Source of the DNA: Acholoe squamosa
Lineage: Eukaryota; Annelida; Polychaeta; Phyllodocida; Polynoidae
Reading direction: 5' to 3'
Assembly (NCBI GenBank): GCA_949317995.1
Contig: OX439046.1
Location: 33,764,002-33,828,001 of the forward strand
DNA length: 64,000 nt
Shown here: in pieces, positions 1 to 13,400 of the stretch
Numbering within the stretch: the first letter of the stretch is position 1
Layout of the letters: each line of letters begins with the position of its first letter
Notes under the pieces: generated by a model
Databases searched by the model: none
What the model saw: only the letters and a program-made list of their open reading frames with translations
Told to the model about the DNA's origin: nothing
Program-made: the position numbers and the translations under genes

Positions 1-1815
1 ATAGATTAATCGACCAGAAGTAGCAAATATCATAGTAGTACACAATCAAAATTGCAGTGTGGCCCGGAGACGTTGTCATTATAGAAATTGAAGATCATTA
101 TTTTCATGTATTTCATAGACATTTAAAGATGTAGAGGTTGAAAGCAGTACAACGTATATATAGTGGGAGAACAATCGTGATACGATTACATAGCATTAAT
201 TCCACTGCTATGGCCAGGTGTTTGGGATCTTGCGAGTCAAATCAAAGCCAACCAAATATTTCCTGAGACGGATGAAAAGACCCACGTTGTATCCAATCAG
301 CTTTCCCTTGCTGCTTTAATATCGTGCAAGATAATAATCCCCGAAAGCTGGCCAGCCCAATGCATGGCTTAGGACGACGTCTACCAAGCCCCTTTTGTGG
401 GTCTTCTGTCGGAAATCAGCTCAGAGATGACAACCGAACGGGTGACGTCTTACTTATACATGTCTTGGTATTTGTGAGATTACTGACTTTTATGTTTGAA
501 TGTGGAGGTGCCTGGTTGTGGGCATTTATGGGAATTTCAAGTAATATAGAACAATATAGCGGGGACTCTTATTTAAGCTGTGTGCACGGCAATGTTAGAA
601 TCTCGCACGATATCATGTAGGTACCAGACATGCAAGAAGAATGACATGCCAGGAATCAGTCTGGCACGAGATCAGAACCGAAGGTCGCTGATGTCAGCAT
701 GCAGGTGGTATTGTGGGAACCAGTCTGGTACCGTAACCTCGCTATAACATGAACATATGCATATCGAATACACAGCATTTTGTATGAATTTATACCCCCC
801 CCCCTAGCCCCCCACGACCACTACAATGATATAACATTGGGGAATGCATTAATCCTTTGGCAGTACTGGCCATATGGTCGTAATCATTTTGTGTCAAGTC
901 ATATAGTCGTCGACTGGGACCGTTTGGCGGCAACTTTCAATCAGTTGATAATTCTGAGTCACTGTACATAGACTTAGTTCATAATCAAAACCTTTTGTTT
1001 TTACTTGTTTATAGATATAACTATGCCCATCATACCTGAAATTCACTGATCAATATTGGTCAGTGTTGTATATATTCCTTCTTGAAAAGGCCTTTTGTAT
1101 CCTGAATGACAAATGCCTCGTATGGTCCATACCTCTCACAGCATCTTATTTATCATTCTCCACTAAGTACCAAGCAACGCCTCCTATGGTATAGCCAATG
1201 CACACACACAATACAATACACAAGTCAGATAGATTTGCCTGATTAGTTAATCCGTCGAAAATAATTATAGTATAAAATAAGGGAAGAACAGAATTTGCTA
1301 TTTAAGCACCCACATGTCCAGGTGATTAATATTTCAAAGCCAGTCAGGCAGCCATATTCCACTGGGAGTCGCACCTTCAACTTGTAAGTTAACTAAAGCC
1401 ATAGAAAAACACCCCTTTTTATTTACTAAAGCACTTACTTTAATATGATCAGGATAAGGGTCTTAAAGTCCACAACTTGCCTGACTAGGATGATGCGTTT
1501 CTTGATATCAAATAGTCCTTTAACCCTCGTGCCATTTACAAGGTGCATGAAGGTAAGGGCTAGGCCTTAGGCCTGCATGTAATTGACTACTATGTCCTAT
1601 GATCAATGGCGACCACAGAATCTCTGTTCTTTTATTCGTTCTGCTGCCCTTCAAGGGCTAATGTGATGCCATTTCCTGATCCGTTGTATCTAAGGGAGAA
1701 CTGGTGCTATGTGGCACTGAAAGGGTTAATGACCACTAGTGCATGGAGGCTCGAAGAAATAGCCTAATCCCCTATTGTTCATGGCCACTGAACTGGTACA
1801 CAACCTATTCTCTGT
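1..1815. other. Anonymous intergenic or intronic DNA
   Basis: I see no supported gene, repeat or RNA here. Short open frames at about 324-620 and 780-971 have no start context, splice signals or protein-like composition and are treated as chance. The base composition is ordinary AT-rich. Confidence 0.5.
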
Positions 1816-1822
1816 ATGTGAT

Positions 1823-1850
1823 TGTGATTGACGTCTAGTCAATCACATAA
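1823..1850. repeat. Small hairpin, copy 1 of a two-copy palindrome
   Basis: The arms TGTGATTGA and TCAATCACA flank a short spacer with the core GTCTA and are followed by TAAT. Nearly the same palindrome and spacer recur at 21404-21432, so this is a dispersed hairpin rather than a chance palindrome. It may be a minimal MITE remnant. No flanking duplication is clear. Confidence 0.45.
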
Positions 1851-1851
1851 T

Positions 1852-2474
1852 AATGGTCCTGAGACGATTCTTCATTTCATATACTACTTACTTTGTAGAG
1901 ATGACATATAGGCGAGTATAGGAAAATAGGTCACCCCCTCTCCCCATACACACACGCAGAAGAGGAAACACCCAAGTCTTATAATAAAATGCACAAGATT
2001 CCCAAGCCTAACCCCTTCCAGTTGACTATACAATATAGCAATGGGCTAGGGGAAAGTGCTGATCTGGACCCCGACAAATCCGGAATAATGGTTATCTAAG
2101 ACTGTTCAGAAACCCTATTAGAAACATGCCTCTGTCAGCACGCTCATGCCTCTGAAATGGAGAGAAAGAAAAGAACCTGAAACCACGTTTGATTGTCATG
2201 GACACAGATATTGTAGACCCTCACCGCTAGCAATATTGGAATTCTGATACCTTTTCCTAAAATAGGATGGATTATTGTATAATGCTGATATTCACAACAG
2301 CTCTCTGCACTCAGCATCCCAAAAACATTAAGAAAAGAGCATTTCCTTAAAGCTGGGATATCTGTTTATATTCTGATCTAAGTAAATCAGTTAGATGGAC
2401 TTGAAAACTAAACCATGAGGTCACTGAGATCCTCATAGGTTCTGCACAAGAGTAAGGATATTCCTTTAGGCTGT

Positions 2475-2476
<2 letters not shown>
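1852..2476. other. Anonymous DNA
   Basis: No gene, repeat or structured element could be supported. Confidence 0.45.

Positions 2477-2533
<57 letters not shown>
2477..2533. repeat. (TA)n microsatellite
   Basis: About 57 bp of uninterrupted AT dinucleotides. A short minus-strand frame through it encodes only an Ile-Tyr run and is not a gene. Confidence 0.97.
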
Positions 2534-2537
<4 letters not shown>

Positions 2538-5500
2538 TGTGCTCTAAAGTTTTCCACAGTAATCCCCAGTAACGAATCATTTTAAGAGTGAATACATATT
2601 ATGCCAACCTAAACTACAGTTGTTTTAGACACGGTAGCATCCATGTTTTCATGAGGTGGCCAGTGTGGTTTGACATTATCTTGTCCTTTGATTCTTCACT
2701 TAAAAACCAGGTCATGGTCCACCACTAAAATCAATACAGTTGATGACGCTGGATAAAGAAACGGCCTTAGCCATGAATCACAACTTCCCATTGGGAAAAA
2801 TGATGCTACCAGAACACTCCTCCTGTGTTTGGTCACGTCTTAATATTCTAATGAGAGATGAAACAGAAACAGTGGCACAAGGTCAAGTGATCTAATATCA
2901 GGTAGATAAGAAAGGTGGTTAGGAACAAAGTACATGTGTCAATCATTGAGGACGAGGATTCTGCAGTGAGGAAGAACTTATTTTAAACAGACAGGTCTGA
3001 GGCTATGTCTGTTTGTAAAATTCCGATGTCAAGAGTCAAGAGTTAGCCTCGCAATATAACATTAATTACCATTCCTGAATGTCATAGTAATTAAATCACT
3101 CATTCATTGGCCTTAGATACATATTTCCAGGTAAAAAATCTAATCAGATCTCTACAGAATCGACACCGACACTTAATCTGGACAGCATAATCAGATTTCT
3201 ACCCTACTTCTTTTGTATAAATTTATAGTCTTGATAAGGTTGAAATTAATTATGACTTGTAATAGTTGTTGGTCGATAGAATTCATATTTGTGTATGTTC
3301 AATCTATGAGACACATTGGAAATGTGCAAAAATTAAAGATTTAACTCTATATATAAATTGTTGTCATCGAAATTTCCCAGTTAAAAGGCTTCTCAAAAAT
3401 AGGGATGACAATAAATGATCTATACGAGAAAAATCCCCCTAAAGGTCATACTAAAAGGGGTCCTCTAAAAAATTTATAACGATCTTTTTTCAGAATTGCT
3501 ACCTAATATAGACAGAGCTGCTTGGTTAGGTATTCTGACGTGAATGTGTTCTCCGTGTAGAGTCTATGTTTGAGGGTGACTGTACCACTTCTATATATGA
3601 CTTCTCTAGGATAATAGCACATGATCTTTTGGCCGACCTCCTCATATTTTGTTAGTATCAATTTCATTGTCATTGTTTGTTTATTATGTAAAATTACACC
3701 TTTTATAACGGCCATACAACCGTCCTTTGGAAACGGATGTCGTTCCATTGTATGTCTTGCAGAGAATGTCTATGTGACATTTTGAAGAACAAAAAAGGCA
3801 ATTAGAGGCCACTGCCTTTGACACTTAATGGGAAAATTATAGGTCCTCTTTCACCCACCTTCTACATCCCTACATGAACTCAGCCTGGGGGCCATATTCC
3901 TTGACTCCTGTCAGCGCCAATTTTCCATGGTGGCATTATCGGGAACTAGAATGAGATGACCTGTGACCTTCAGAAGGGCAGACCCAGGGGCCATATATAA
4001 CAATGGAGGGTAGTCTTATTAGGGGGTGAGGGTGACGGCACCTACTCTCAGCACTGAGACAAATGTCACTACCTCCTCTTATGAGCTTGCAATTTGCACT
4101 GTTATCCATCATATAGTAACCATATGGATCATGTCAAATCATGGTCATATTTAAGGTATGCTCCTCACACAGATTGTGCACTTTCAGCCAGTGGTCTTTC
4201 TGGATCCCATGTGTCATCGAATAATCAGTTCACTGAGTTGAATTATGTTTCATCACACAGATGACTGTCTCTCTTTATTTTGCAAGAGAAAACATCAGAA
4301 ATATAATGTAATTATTGTGCAAGGCAAATCAACATCTTGAAGATATTCCAACACTTTGATTTTTTGCTAGACCTGATGATCCTAATAGCTGTGGTAGAAA
4401 AACATTTTGAATAATAATGAAGAGAGATAAACAACACTTTAGAAAACACACTTGCGAGATATAGAATAATTCAAACTAGATGGGGCTTGCTTTTAAACGA
4501 TCATATTTCTATGAAACTTATAGCACTGCTATGAAATGATAATGCCTGAACTCCACTTTGAATAAATTCCTTGTATGGTAGAGTATGCTATAGTCAGATG
4601 AAGCTGGGATTTTTAGTTCTGCATTTGGCCACCAGAGGGCAGTGTATGAATAAAACATTAAAAAATATACTGAAAATGTTCCATTTAGGGAATGTGATAG
4701 ATGCATCAGTTGCCATGGAAACATAGATAATTGGCATATATGACAATTTCTGGTTGCCATAGAAACCACTCCATTATTCTAAATGGGAATTTTTGCCACA
4801 AATGTGTTGGATATTTACATAAGGAACTCAGAACCAAAAGAAAAAAAGACCCAGAAAATTCCCTCTAAAATTGATTTTATGTTAGAAGAATCACATTTCT
4901 TTGTTTATTTTTCCACAAAACTGTATTTTGTGCATTACTACTGTTTGATTAAGCTAAGATATAATGTATTTAGAGCTTATTTGTATTTTTCAATTGCTCA
5001 TACCGACATAGGTTTGGCAAGCAATTACAGAAGATCTACCTGCAATATTCCAGCTCAAGATATCTCATTTTATAGCACATGAATTCAACTTTTAATTGCC
5101 ATTTCCCCCTGGATGCAGGTTTTCGCCCATCTGGTCACATTTTCTTTTAGATATAAGCGCGAGTTAGAATTCTTTAACTGTAAACGTAAATTGTATCTCA
5201 ATTCTCTCACTGACTTGCGATCACTGGGTTCGAAGCAAAAAAAAAACAGTTAATTTCAAAAAGGTCAGCTGATGCGATATCTGCTATTCTTATCACTTGA
5301 AGCATAGGTTTCAAGGGATCTGGCTTCCAGGTTTAAAGCTGAGGTATTTCACCAAAGTTCATTTCATAAACACTTCGGTGGAACTTCAGCTTTATACAAA
5401 GTACCAAATCACATATCGTCGGACAGCACAGCCACTTAAGATTGGGTTACATTCTCAACTTGATGCATTATCGTCCATTTTAGTGTGCGTTAGCTTGTGA

Positions 5501-6150
5501 AAGGGATTCCACCTGCTGCTCGGATTCCTCTCCTCGGCTTGACAAGCCTTCAGCTTACCCAGGGCTCCCAAACCCCGCCACTATCTGCAACTGGGTGCAT
5601 TTTACATGTTTATTACCGAGATAAAGATAAAGGTTAATGAATTTGTGGACTATTTGCCAGTTATCTGTCACTACTGGTTTAATATTTTATCCTGACAAGT
5701 CAATTCTAGCATAATCGAAATTAGGTGCTTTCACAAAACAGTACGATATTCATTCATTTGAAAATAATTGCAAAATATTATATGAATTTTCAGATAAGAT
5801 ACTGCACAACGTATATAAAACGTACACATGCGTTTCTCACCCAACCTTAAGGCATTCATCGGATAATAAAGCATGAGATGAAAGATATTGCAGCTGAACT
5901 CTCTATCTGTAAGGTACATTTACAAGTCTTCTTTGCTTAAGTAGAAGATTGTCTTTGAGTAGTAAGAATACATAGTGACTTAAGGAGCACACCATGTGAG
6001 GCACGAAGGGGACAAATCCCTTTCCTCCAGGGTATTTACAGTCAATGTCCAAGCGCTAGCACACTTTCACTACATGAATCTATCCTAAGTTGGAATCGTC
6101 ATTAGGAGGAAAATGGGCATGGGAAATGGGCATCCACAGATGCCAAGGAA
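2534..6150. other. Anonymous DNA with one CTCF-like motif
   Basis: No recognisable gene or transposon in this stretch. Open frames at 3503-3748 (minus), 4518-4769 (minus) and 4783-5082 (plus) look like chance. The only notable site is the CTCF-like motif listed separately at 4629. Confidence 0.45.
4629..4642 (+). promoter_or_regulatory. CTCF-like motif
   Basis: CCACCAGAGGGCAG fits the bilaterian CTCF core pattern CCASYAGRKGGCRS at all 14 positions. CTCF and its core motif are conserved across many bilaterians. A single motif may occur by chance and binding is not shown. Confidence 0.35.
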
Positions 6151-6159
6151 ATGGACATT

Positions 6160-6245
6160 GAGAGTGAATGAGTGAGTACTGATTTCGTCAGCCAAGGTCA
6201 TAGCAATGGCAATAAAACTATACTAGCCACTTTCACAGATTAATA
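6160..6245 (-). mobile_element. Degenerate fragment of the ACTC-tailed SINE family
   Basis: A GAGTGAATGAGTGAGTA start followed by a diverged AGCCAAGGTCATAGCAATGG stretch matches the better copies at 20595-20782 and 39182-39360, though diverged and shortened. Strand is assigned so that the (ACTC)n side is the 3' tail. No target duplication is visible. Confidence 0.45.
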
Positions 6246-8540
6246 TTAGAGTATCCGCACATTCAACAGACACTCAGAAGAGATAGAAAAAAATAGTTAA
6301 ATACCCAAACGTTCAAGGTCGGCTATAGGGAGCCGGTGGGCATTGGGAATGTTGTGTTATATCTTGAATAGCCTATCCATCGAGTAACATAACTCTGGTA
6401 AACATTTTCATAACGACTGTCATTTATGTGTCTACAAAACAGTCTACCTCTAATCATTTGATATAATCATTTTTCGAAGCCCACTATATGAGACCGACTC
6501 TTATTTTGATATTGTCTAGGGTATACCCCTTACCACCGACATTTATTCAAGACCAGTGCTGATTTTAGACCCTGGCACTTGGGCCTAAGTAAGTCAATAC
6601 GGTAATGCAATTTATGATACAATCAGACAGTTGTGAGAGAGATATCCATACCAGTGGCCAACGTGCATAGAGAGCAGGAGTGTATTTTGTGAGAGTTGAG
6701 CGGACTACTTTTAACATCAGCCGGAAGCGTCTACGCCATGTGTGAAGTATGGTGGTACTTTGTCTCTCGTGTGTTCCTCTCCGTTTCTGCTATGGAGCAC
6801 GTCGTAGCAGTGCACATGGGGGGCGGCAAATTGGGGGGGAGGGGTGGAGGGCTTTCTCTAAAATCTCCAAAGTACTATAGGGACCTATTGTAGGGAGGAC
6901 ATCGGCATTTTGACATTTTCTCCCTACTTTGCCTTGCTTTATGGAACTGCAATCCATATATTTCTATCTTATTTGGTTGTTTTGATATTAGATTTCAAAG
7001 AATATTTGTTGGCAAATTCAATTTGCCACCTGTTCCATACTGGTATATACCTAGCATGCAGACCTTAGTCAATATAGTTGTGGAGAGGTGCTGCTACCTG
7101 GTGCCCTATGAGATAACACTTTGACAGGTCATTAGGTTTGGCCACCAATCTGCCTTTACATAGGGCTCCATAGGCAGACATGCAGAGCTGTGCAACTGTA
7201 TATATAGCTCCCCCTTGTCCTATGAGATGGCATGATTGTAGTATAAGTGGCATTCTGATTTGTAACATACCTGCAAATACAACCCCGTTGCACGAATTCG
7301 AAAACTCATTTTGTTATGAAGTTAATCTCATATCTTTAATATAGATTTGCTCTACCATTTGGCAGGGGTCCATCATGGGCCAAGATAAATTGCTTCATGC
7401 TCTTCTTGTCAGAAGTTGAGGTTGGAATATGAATATTGATAGAAATCAATTGTTAATGATAAAGAATTCAGTGAATATATTGGCGAAGATCCAAACATTA
7501 AAATCATTCATATCCCAAAAACAACTACATGTAGTAGAAAAAGGACATGGTGTTTCAGTGAGAGGCATTCTGCTGGATGTCATACTCAGTGGCCTGCCCT
7601 CAAATTCTGTTCCAGTACACACAGTAAGACTTGTGCATGGTTAACTTTACCTCATCAAAATGGACCCTTAAGTTGCATTATCATATAAGTAAATATGTAC
7701 CTACATGAAACTTCTAACCTATCTTTGTGTATACTAATGATAGATTAAACTTTATATTGATGTAGAACAGAGCTAGGGCTTAAGCAATTTTGGCTTTTAC
7801 TGTGGCATATACGGGGTGTGGTAATCCCAGCCACTAGCTGTCCTTCCTACCTATAAGGTCAGGTATATCTTACCATTAAGGATAGAAGAGTTCCCGTTAG
7901 GGTATACCCAAAAGACCATTATTTCTGTGTACATAATTATATTGCATTGTGATTAAAGAAGACCCGTTACCTGGGACCAAATCTATTCAGTTAGATTAGA
8001 TTATCATTTTAGGCTGTGTAGTTATACAGACCGTAGATGCCTAGCTTAGGAAGATTACCTTAAGTCGGATAGGCTGCAGAACACTAATTATTTTTCCACT
8101 GTTGGCCTATATAGCTTTCGGGCGAAAATAAAATACTTGTGCAAGTATCTGGGCTTAGCCACTATTATTTTCTAGTAGATATACATTTTTCCCAATAATT
8201 TAGGGCCATGGCATGTGGTGCAATGTGATTAACCTTTTTGCTATAGGCCTTAGAGTGCGGACATACCCAGATTTGGGGGTTTTGCAGTGAATGATTTCAA
8301 TACATTCTCTAATTAAATAGAGTGCACCCCCCTCAACTTACCATCAAATATCAACCTAAATAACACTCAAATTGATTAATATACACCCTAAGGATTAATT
8401 TGATACCTGGTTTGCCTACCCACTGTCAGATTTTAGACCAATAATCATTGTACAACACCCTTCAGTGCGGAGATACAAAGTGTCTCCTGCTGCCACCTCC
8501 CATCAATTAGTGTTCTGCAACCGATAAGGAAGACATGGGA
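6246..8540. other. Anonymous DNA with one G-rich tract
   Basis: No gene is supported. A G-rich run at 6818-6851 contains several G3-G7 blocks and could form a G-quadruplex. A frame running through it (6696-6893) reads mostly Gly and is not convincing. Confidence 0.4.
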
Positions 8541-8552
8541 CGCTATTGGTTG

Positions 8553-8566
8553 GCACTAGGGGGCAA
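8553..8566 (+). promoter_or_regulatory. CTCF-like motif near a foldback terminus
   Basis: GCACTAGGGGGCAA matches the CTCF core pattern with two mismatches at the edges. It lies about 145 bp outside the left end of the foldback-like element at 8709. An inverted CCAAT box (ATTGG) lies just upstream. Confidence 0.25.
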
Positions 8567-8708
8567 TGCTGCTTCTTGCCATTGGTATCTCCATGTGAAG
8601 CCAGGTGGCGTCACTGAGCATGTGAAGCTCTCCGTCCGCTGGCAGTTAGCTGCTCATTGTACGTTGTACAGGAGATGAGCCTTGGCAGCCCGGTGTGTTT
8701 GTATTGGT

Positions 8709-10474
8709 GTACAACCGCTATCTGTATCAACAACCGCTATCTGTAGACTACAGATAGCGGCTGACCATCCAACCACTATCTTTCTAAAAAATACACTAAC
8801 TGTAGTAACCATCCAGCCGCTATCTGTATCAACAACTGCTATCTGTAGTAACTTTTCTGATGCTGAGTTAAGACACATCCAACCACTATCTGTATGAAAA
8901 AATGTTATCTGTATCATACTGTTATAGGTGTTGCAGTGACCAAATGGGCTCAGTGTGCATGATTGTAATGGGTGGGTTAGGATATTGTAAGTGGTTATCT
9001 GCTATAGTTTGTCTCTCAGCCTTTCTCATATTAATTAGTATTAGATCAATTTGGCCCAATATGGGTCAAACAGCCATAGATTGGGCCATATTGACTCAGA
9101 TTGACACAAAATGGGTAGTTGGGTCAAATTAGTCAAATTGGTCAAATTGGACCAAGATGGGCCAACTGTCCCAATATTGGCCCAATTGAGTGGGATGAAT
9201 CCAAGATGGGTAAATTTGGTCAAATTAGGTCTACATGGGTTAAAATAGGTCACATTGACCCAACATGCACCAACAGGCCTGAGATTGGGCCAAATGGCCC
9301 AACATGAGCAAATTAGGTTAAAACAAGTAGGGACGCGAATTATATCAAAGGTGGATAAAGTTGGCCCAAGATGTGATATGTTGGGCCAAATTCAGTCAGA
9401 TTGCCACAAGTTGGTCAAATTTCGTCAAATTGGTAAATTGGGTCCAATCAGGTAAATATAGGTCAAAATAGGTAAATATGGGTCAAAATAGGCTAAATTA
9501 GTGTAAGATTGGCTAATTAGACCTGTTTTTGTCCCATTTTACCTATGTTCAGTCCATCTGGGCCATTTCACCATTATGTGCTAATTTTACCCATTCTGAC
9601 CCATATTAACCTGTTTTGACTCAATTTAGGACAATCTTGGGTCAATTGACCCATATGTTGTGCCAATTTGACCACTTTTGCTGTACTTGACCCAATTAAT
9701 CCAACTAGGATCAATCTGAGTTACATTGGGGCAATCTTGGTCAATTGATCTATCTTGTGTCAATTTAACTTTTTTTGAATGGATTTGACCTAAATCACAT
9801 TTCTTGAGTCATTCTGATTCAATTTGGGTGAATCCTGGGTCAATCGATCTATTTTAGGCCAGTTTAAACTCTCTTCAGCTGATTGACCCAATTTGGATCA
9901 AACTAACTCAGTCTGGGCCAATCTCTGGTTAATTGATCCATCTTGGACCAATTTAACCTATTTTGGTTGGACTTGACCTATTCTACCCAACTTGAGTCAA
10001 TCTGACTCAATTTGGGCCAATCCTGGTTTAATGGACCCATTTTGGGCCAATTTGATGTCATTGTATTGGATTTCACCTAATTTACCCAACTTGGGTTAAC
10101 CTGCCTAAATATGGACCAATGTAACCTCTTTCAACCTGATTTACAAAACTTGAGTCAATTCGACTCAATCTGGGTCACTTGACTTCATGTGACCTAATTT
10201 ATCTAACTTGGGTCAATATGTCTAAATTTGGTCCAATCCATTGTCAATTGACTTACCTTGGATAGATTTAATCTCTTTTGACCTGATTTACCCAACTTGA
10301 GTCAGTGTCAAAGCAATGTTGATAAAGTTAGCATAAGGGGAAATACAATGGCCAGTTGATACAGATAACCCCTTTTTGATACACTTAATTTGATACAGAT
10401 AGAGTTTCTTTTACACAGAAACCACTAACTGTAGTAAAACAGATAGCAGTTGTTGATACAGATAGCGGTTGTAC
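8709..10474. mobile_element. Foldback-like element with sub-repeated arms (FB1)
   Basis: Both ends show the same terminal sequence in inverted orientation: GTACAACCGCTATCTGTATC at the left, and its complement ending GATAGCGGTTGTAC at the right. The left arm (8709 to about 8920) repeats CCGCTATCTGTAT-type units several times, and the right arm (about 10350-10474) carries the complementary units. The interior is a degenerate 10-20 bp repeat: GGTCAAATTGG-like words dominate on the left of about 9520 and TTGACCCAATT-like words on the right, so the interior is itself a weak inverted repeat. GTAC at both edges could be a 4-bp target duplication, or TA if the ends lie one base further in. No transposase frame exists, so the element is non-autonomous. 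The plan resembles foldback elements. The open frames inside are simple translations of the repeats. Confidence 0.7.
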
Positions 10475-13400
10475 AATTGGGAAGTCCTATACCAAGATAT
10501 GAACGTCCAAGCTGAATGGCGTTTTGGTGCGGTATGCCAATCTCTCATTATGCCATGTTGGGGACGGGACTATCTCGTTGGGACACACCAGGATCATAGT
10601 ACAACAGTCTGATGGTAACTGGACCATGACACCTACCTGTGCATACATTATTGGGGTCAAAGGTGGGATGGTGAAACCACTCCATCATTTGGTACTTATA
10701 TTTACATTAAATGATACATTTACTCCCTTATTAAACAGCACTTAGCTCAAATGAAAACATCAGTTTGTAGGCATTTGTCTATTCTTTAATCTTGTGGGTT
10801 CATATTTATCAGCCAATTAAACAAAAAATTAGCCAATCAATTTTAGTATAGCAAGACTGAGGGGAAGATTGTAAATATAGCCATTTCTCAGAAAATATTC
10901 CAATTTTAGTAAAAAGGTGTATTTGTAACGTATAGACCTTTTCTACATATGTGAAAAGATCTGCAAAAAAGGGGCTTAGTGCAGGGGGTAGAAGACCCCC
11001 TTTCCCAGTTCAGGTCACATATGGTGACATCAAAATTATGTACTGTTATAAGGAAGTAAGAGAAATTTAAAGATAAACAAGGGTACTGAGTTCTTAGTAC
11101 ACACCATGATCCAGGGACTATCATTCAATCTTAGGGTGTACTGTATGCAGGTCTGGTGAATAACTGACACTCCTACATCATCGGAGTAGACTCGCCAATA
11201 CTGGATTGGTGCAGGAGGACGGCAAAGGAATCACAAGAACTTGGAGACAACATGCAGCCTATAAAAAGTTATTAATTACTATACTACTCGTGATAAGCGG
11301 CCCCTCTCACAATACCCCCCCCCCCTCCCTTTGGAGTATTCTGTAGACAAGGAAAATAAACACAGATGTATTTAAATGTATGATAAGATTTGAGAGATAA
11401 ACTCATCAGTACTAAAATACCACAGGGATAATTTCTCAAGCACCCTTTTCGCAACCCTACCACTGTCGCAACGCTGCCATCGAAATGTGTCTATAGGCTA
11501 ATAGAGTAAAAGATACTATTGTCATAGGGATTTTCCCTCACTTCAAATTGAAGAGAGGTTATATTCTAGAAGCAATTGGAATAAGACGCAATGCATGTAT
11601 TTGCTAATATCATAATAAGTATATAGGCAAATTGCGTTTTCTTTTGTTTTATCATATTGTCCTTGCCTTTTTTTTTTAATTAATCAATACATCTATTTTC
11701 TTATATAATATATACGAAAATGGAATTTTCCATCGGACGTATTCCGTCGGTTAATGTGCTAGCTATGCTGTTAATATGTGGTCTATAATGAATATCATTG
11801 TATCATTGCCGCCATTACATGCATGTTGGCTGTGAGTGGCATAACCCACTGGGGTAGTTATCACAAACTTATTGTGCTGCTGGTGTATTTATGTATAATT
11901 CTATCTATTGTGACCTACATATATAGCCTTCTATGTAGTTTAGAGTAGATTAGTGAAATAACATGAGAATATAGCGAGAGCACTGTTATAAGTATAACCA
12001 GTGTAAATATCAGCGTAAAATGATATTTGTATTATATATGTATGGGCGGTCGTTGTTTTATATGTATGGGTGATTGTTGTGAACTAAGCTCGGGCACTGG
12101 CCAATTTAGATATGGGATCGCATTTGGAAAGAGAAAGGGTAATGGTGATGTCTGCTCTGCCAAATCCTGCTGGTATGTGCAAGATTACATATATACTGAT
12201 CAATCTTAGGGAAAATCTCTGATGACTGCATGCATGCCTCTCCAGTAAGATAACTAAATCGCCAGTGAATATTCAGATCATCGGTTATAACAAAATATAT
12301 CCCTTGACGGCATTTCTTAGCAATGCTAATTATCACTATCAAGAAACGCCCCCCTGAGCTACCTGCCCACCCCTGCGACCTGTTATCGTACCTGGATGCA
12401 TGGAGTGAGCAGTGTTCAAGTGATTAGCGTTGATTAGTGTGTACGTTGGGGCATGACACTAACCTGGGGTTGGTTAATTGTACAGACAATCACAAAATTA
12501 CTCCATTATCAAGCTAATGGAGGAAATCAGTCTACCTGATTTCTTGTAAGATCATGCAGTGTGTAGCGTGATGACTGGGCTTTTCTTCTACCACATTGAA
12601 CTGCAATCAGGGTGGTGCAGATTCAATAATATGTGTACAGTTTTTCATAAATTGCAAAGCATAGAGTTATAGGGGCAACATACAGGTTTCTATTCGAAAC
12701 TCAAAATAATTTTGAAGATTAGCCTCGAGCTTGCATGTTCTTTATGAAAATGAGGCAAACCTACCAGTGTTTCTCTTAATTGGTATCACATTCCCGTTCC
12801 AAGATACTACGCAGCCCTAACCCGGACAATTGTATCAGCCTTTTTAATACAAAAGGGCAAAAAAAAACATTTTCTCAGTGACTCATTGGAATACTTCCGT
12901 GCCAACATACGTTATCCACCTTGCCGTGTTCACCTGTATGCTGAGTTGTCATGCAACATTTGTCATCCCGTGACTTGGAGTAATTGACGCGATAATACCA
13001 GTAATCCATGCACTAGAACTGCCATGTATTGTTTTAACGTTATCAGTCATCCAGTCTATAGTATTTATAGGCTAGGTGTCTATCTCAGTTTAGGCATCTA
13101 GAAGCAGGAATGACAGTACACTCCCAATATGCTTAGCTAGCAATGTAAGCACCTTAAAATACGAGAGCTCTACCGTTACCTTTACCTCTATTATAGCCTG
13201 CAACAGTGTGCCCATACTGTGTAGCGGTACCCCCACATAGATCTGCTGCTCTCCCCTAACACCACTCACCATCATCCTTCATTGGTAATTATTTGCATCT
13301 ACATGTTCTTCCAGCTGGGTAAATGGCAGTGTCTATAATGAGTAGCTCTATCCCTCTGTTCTAATCAATTGTTTTTCAAAATTCGAAGACCTATGGCCAT

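Noticed and set aside
8654..9455. Overlapping frames on both strands around FB1
   Set aside because: Both strands stay open because of the short repeat words; no start context or protein-like composition.
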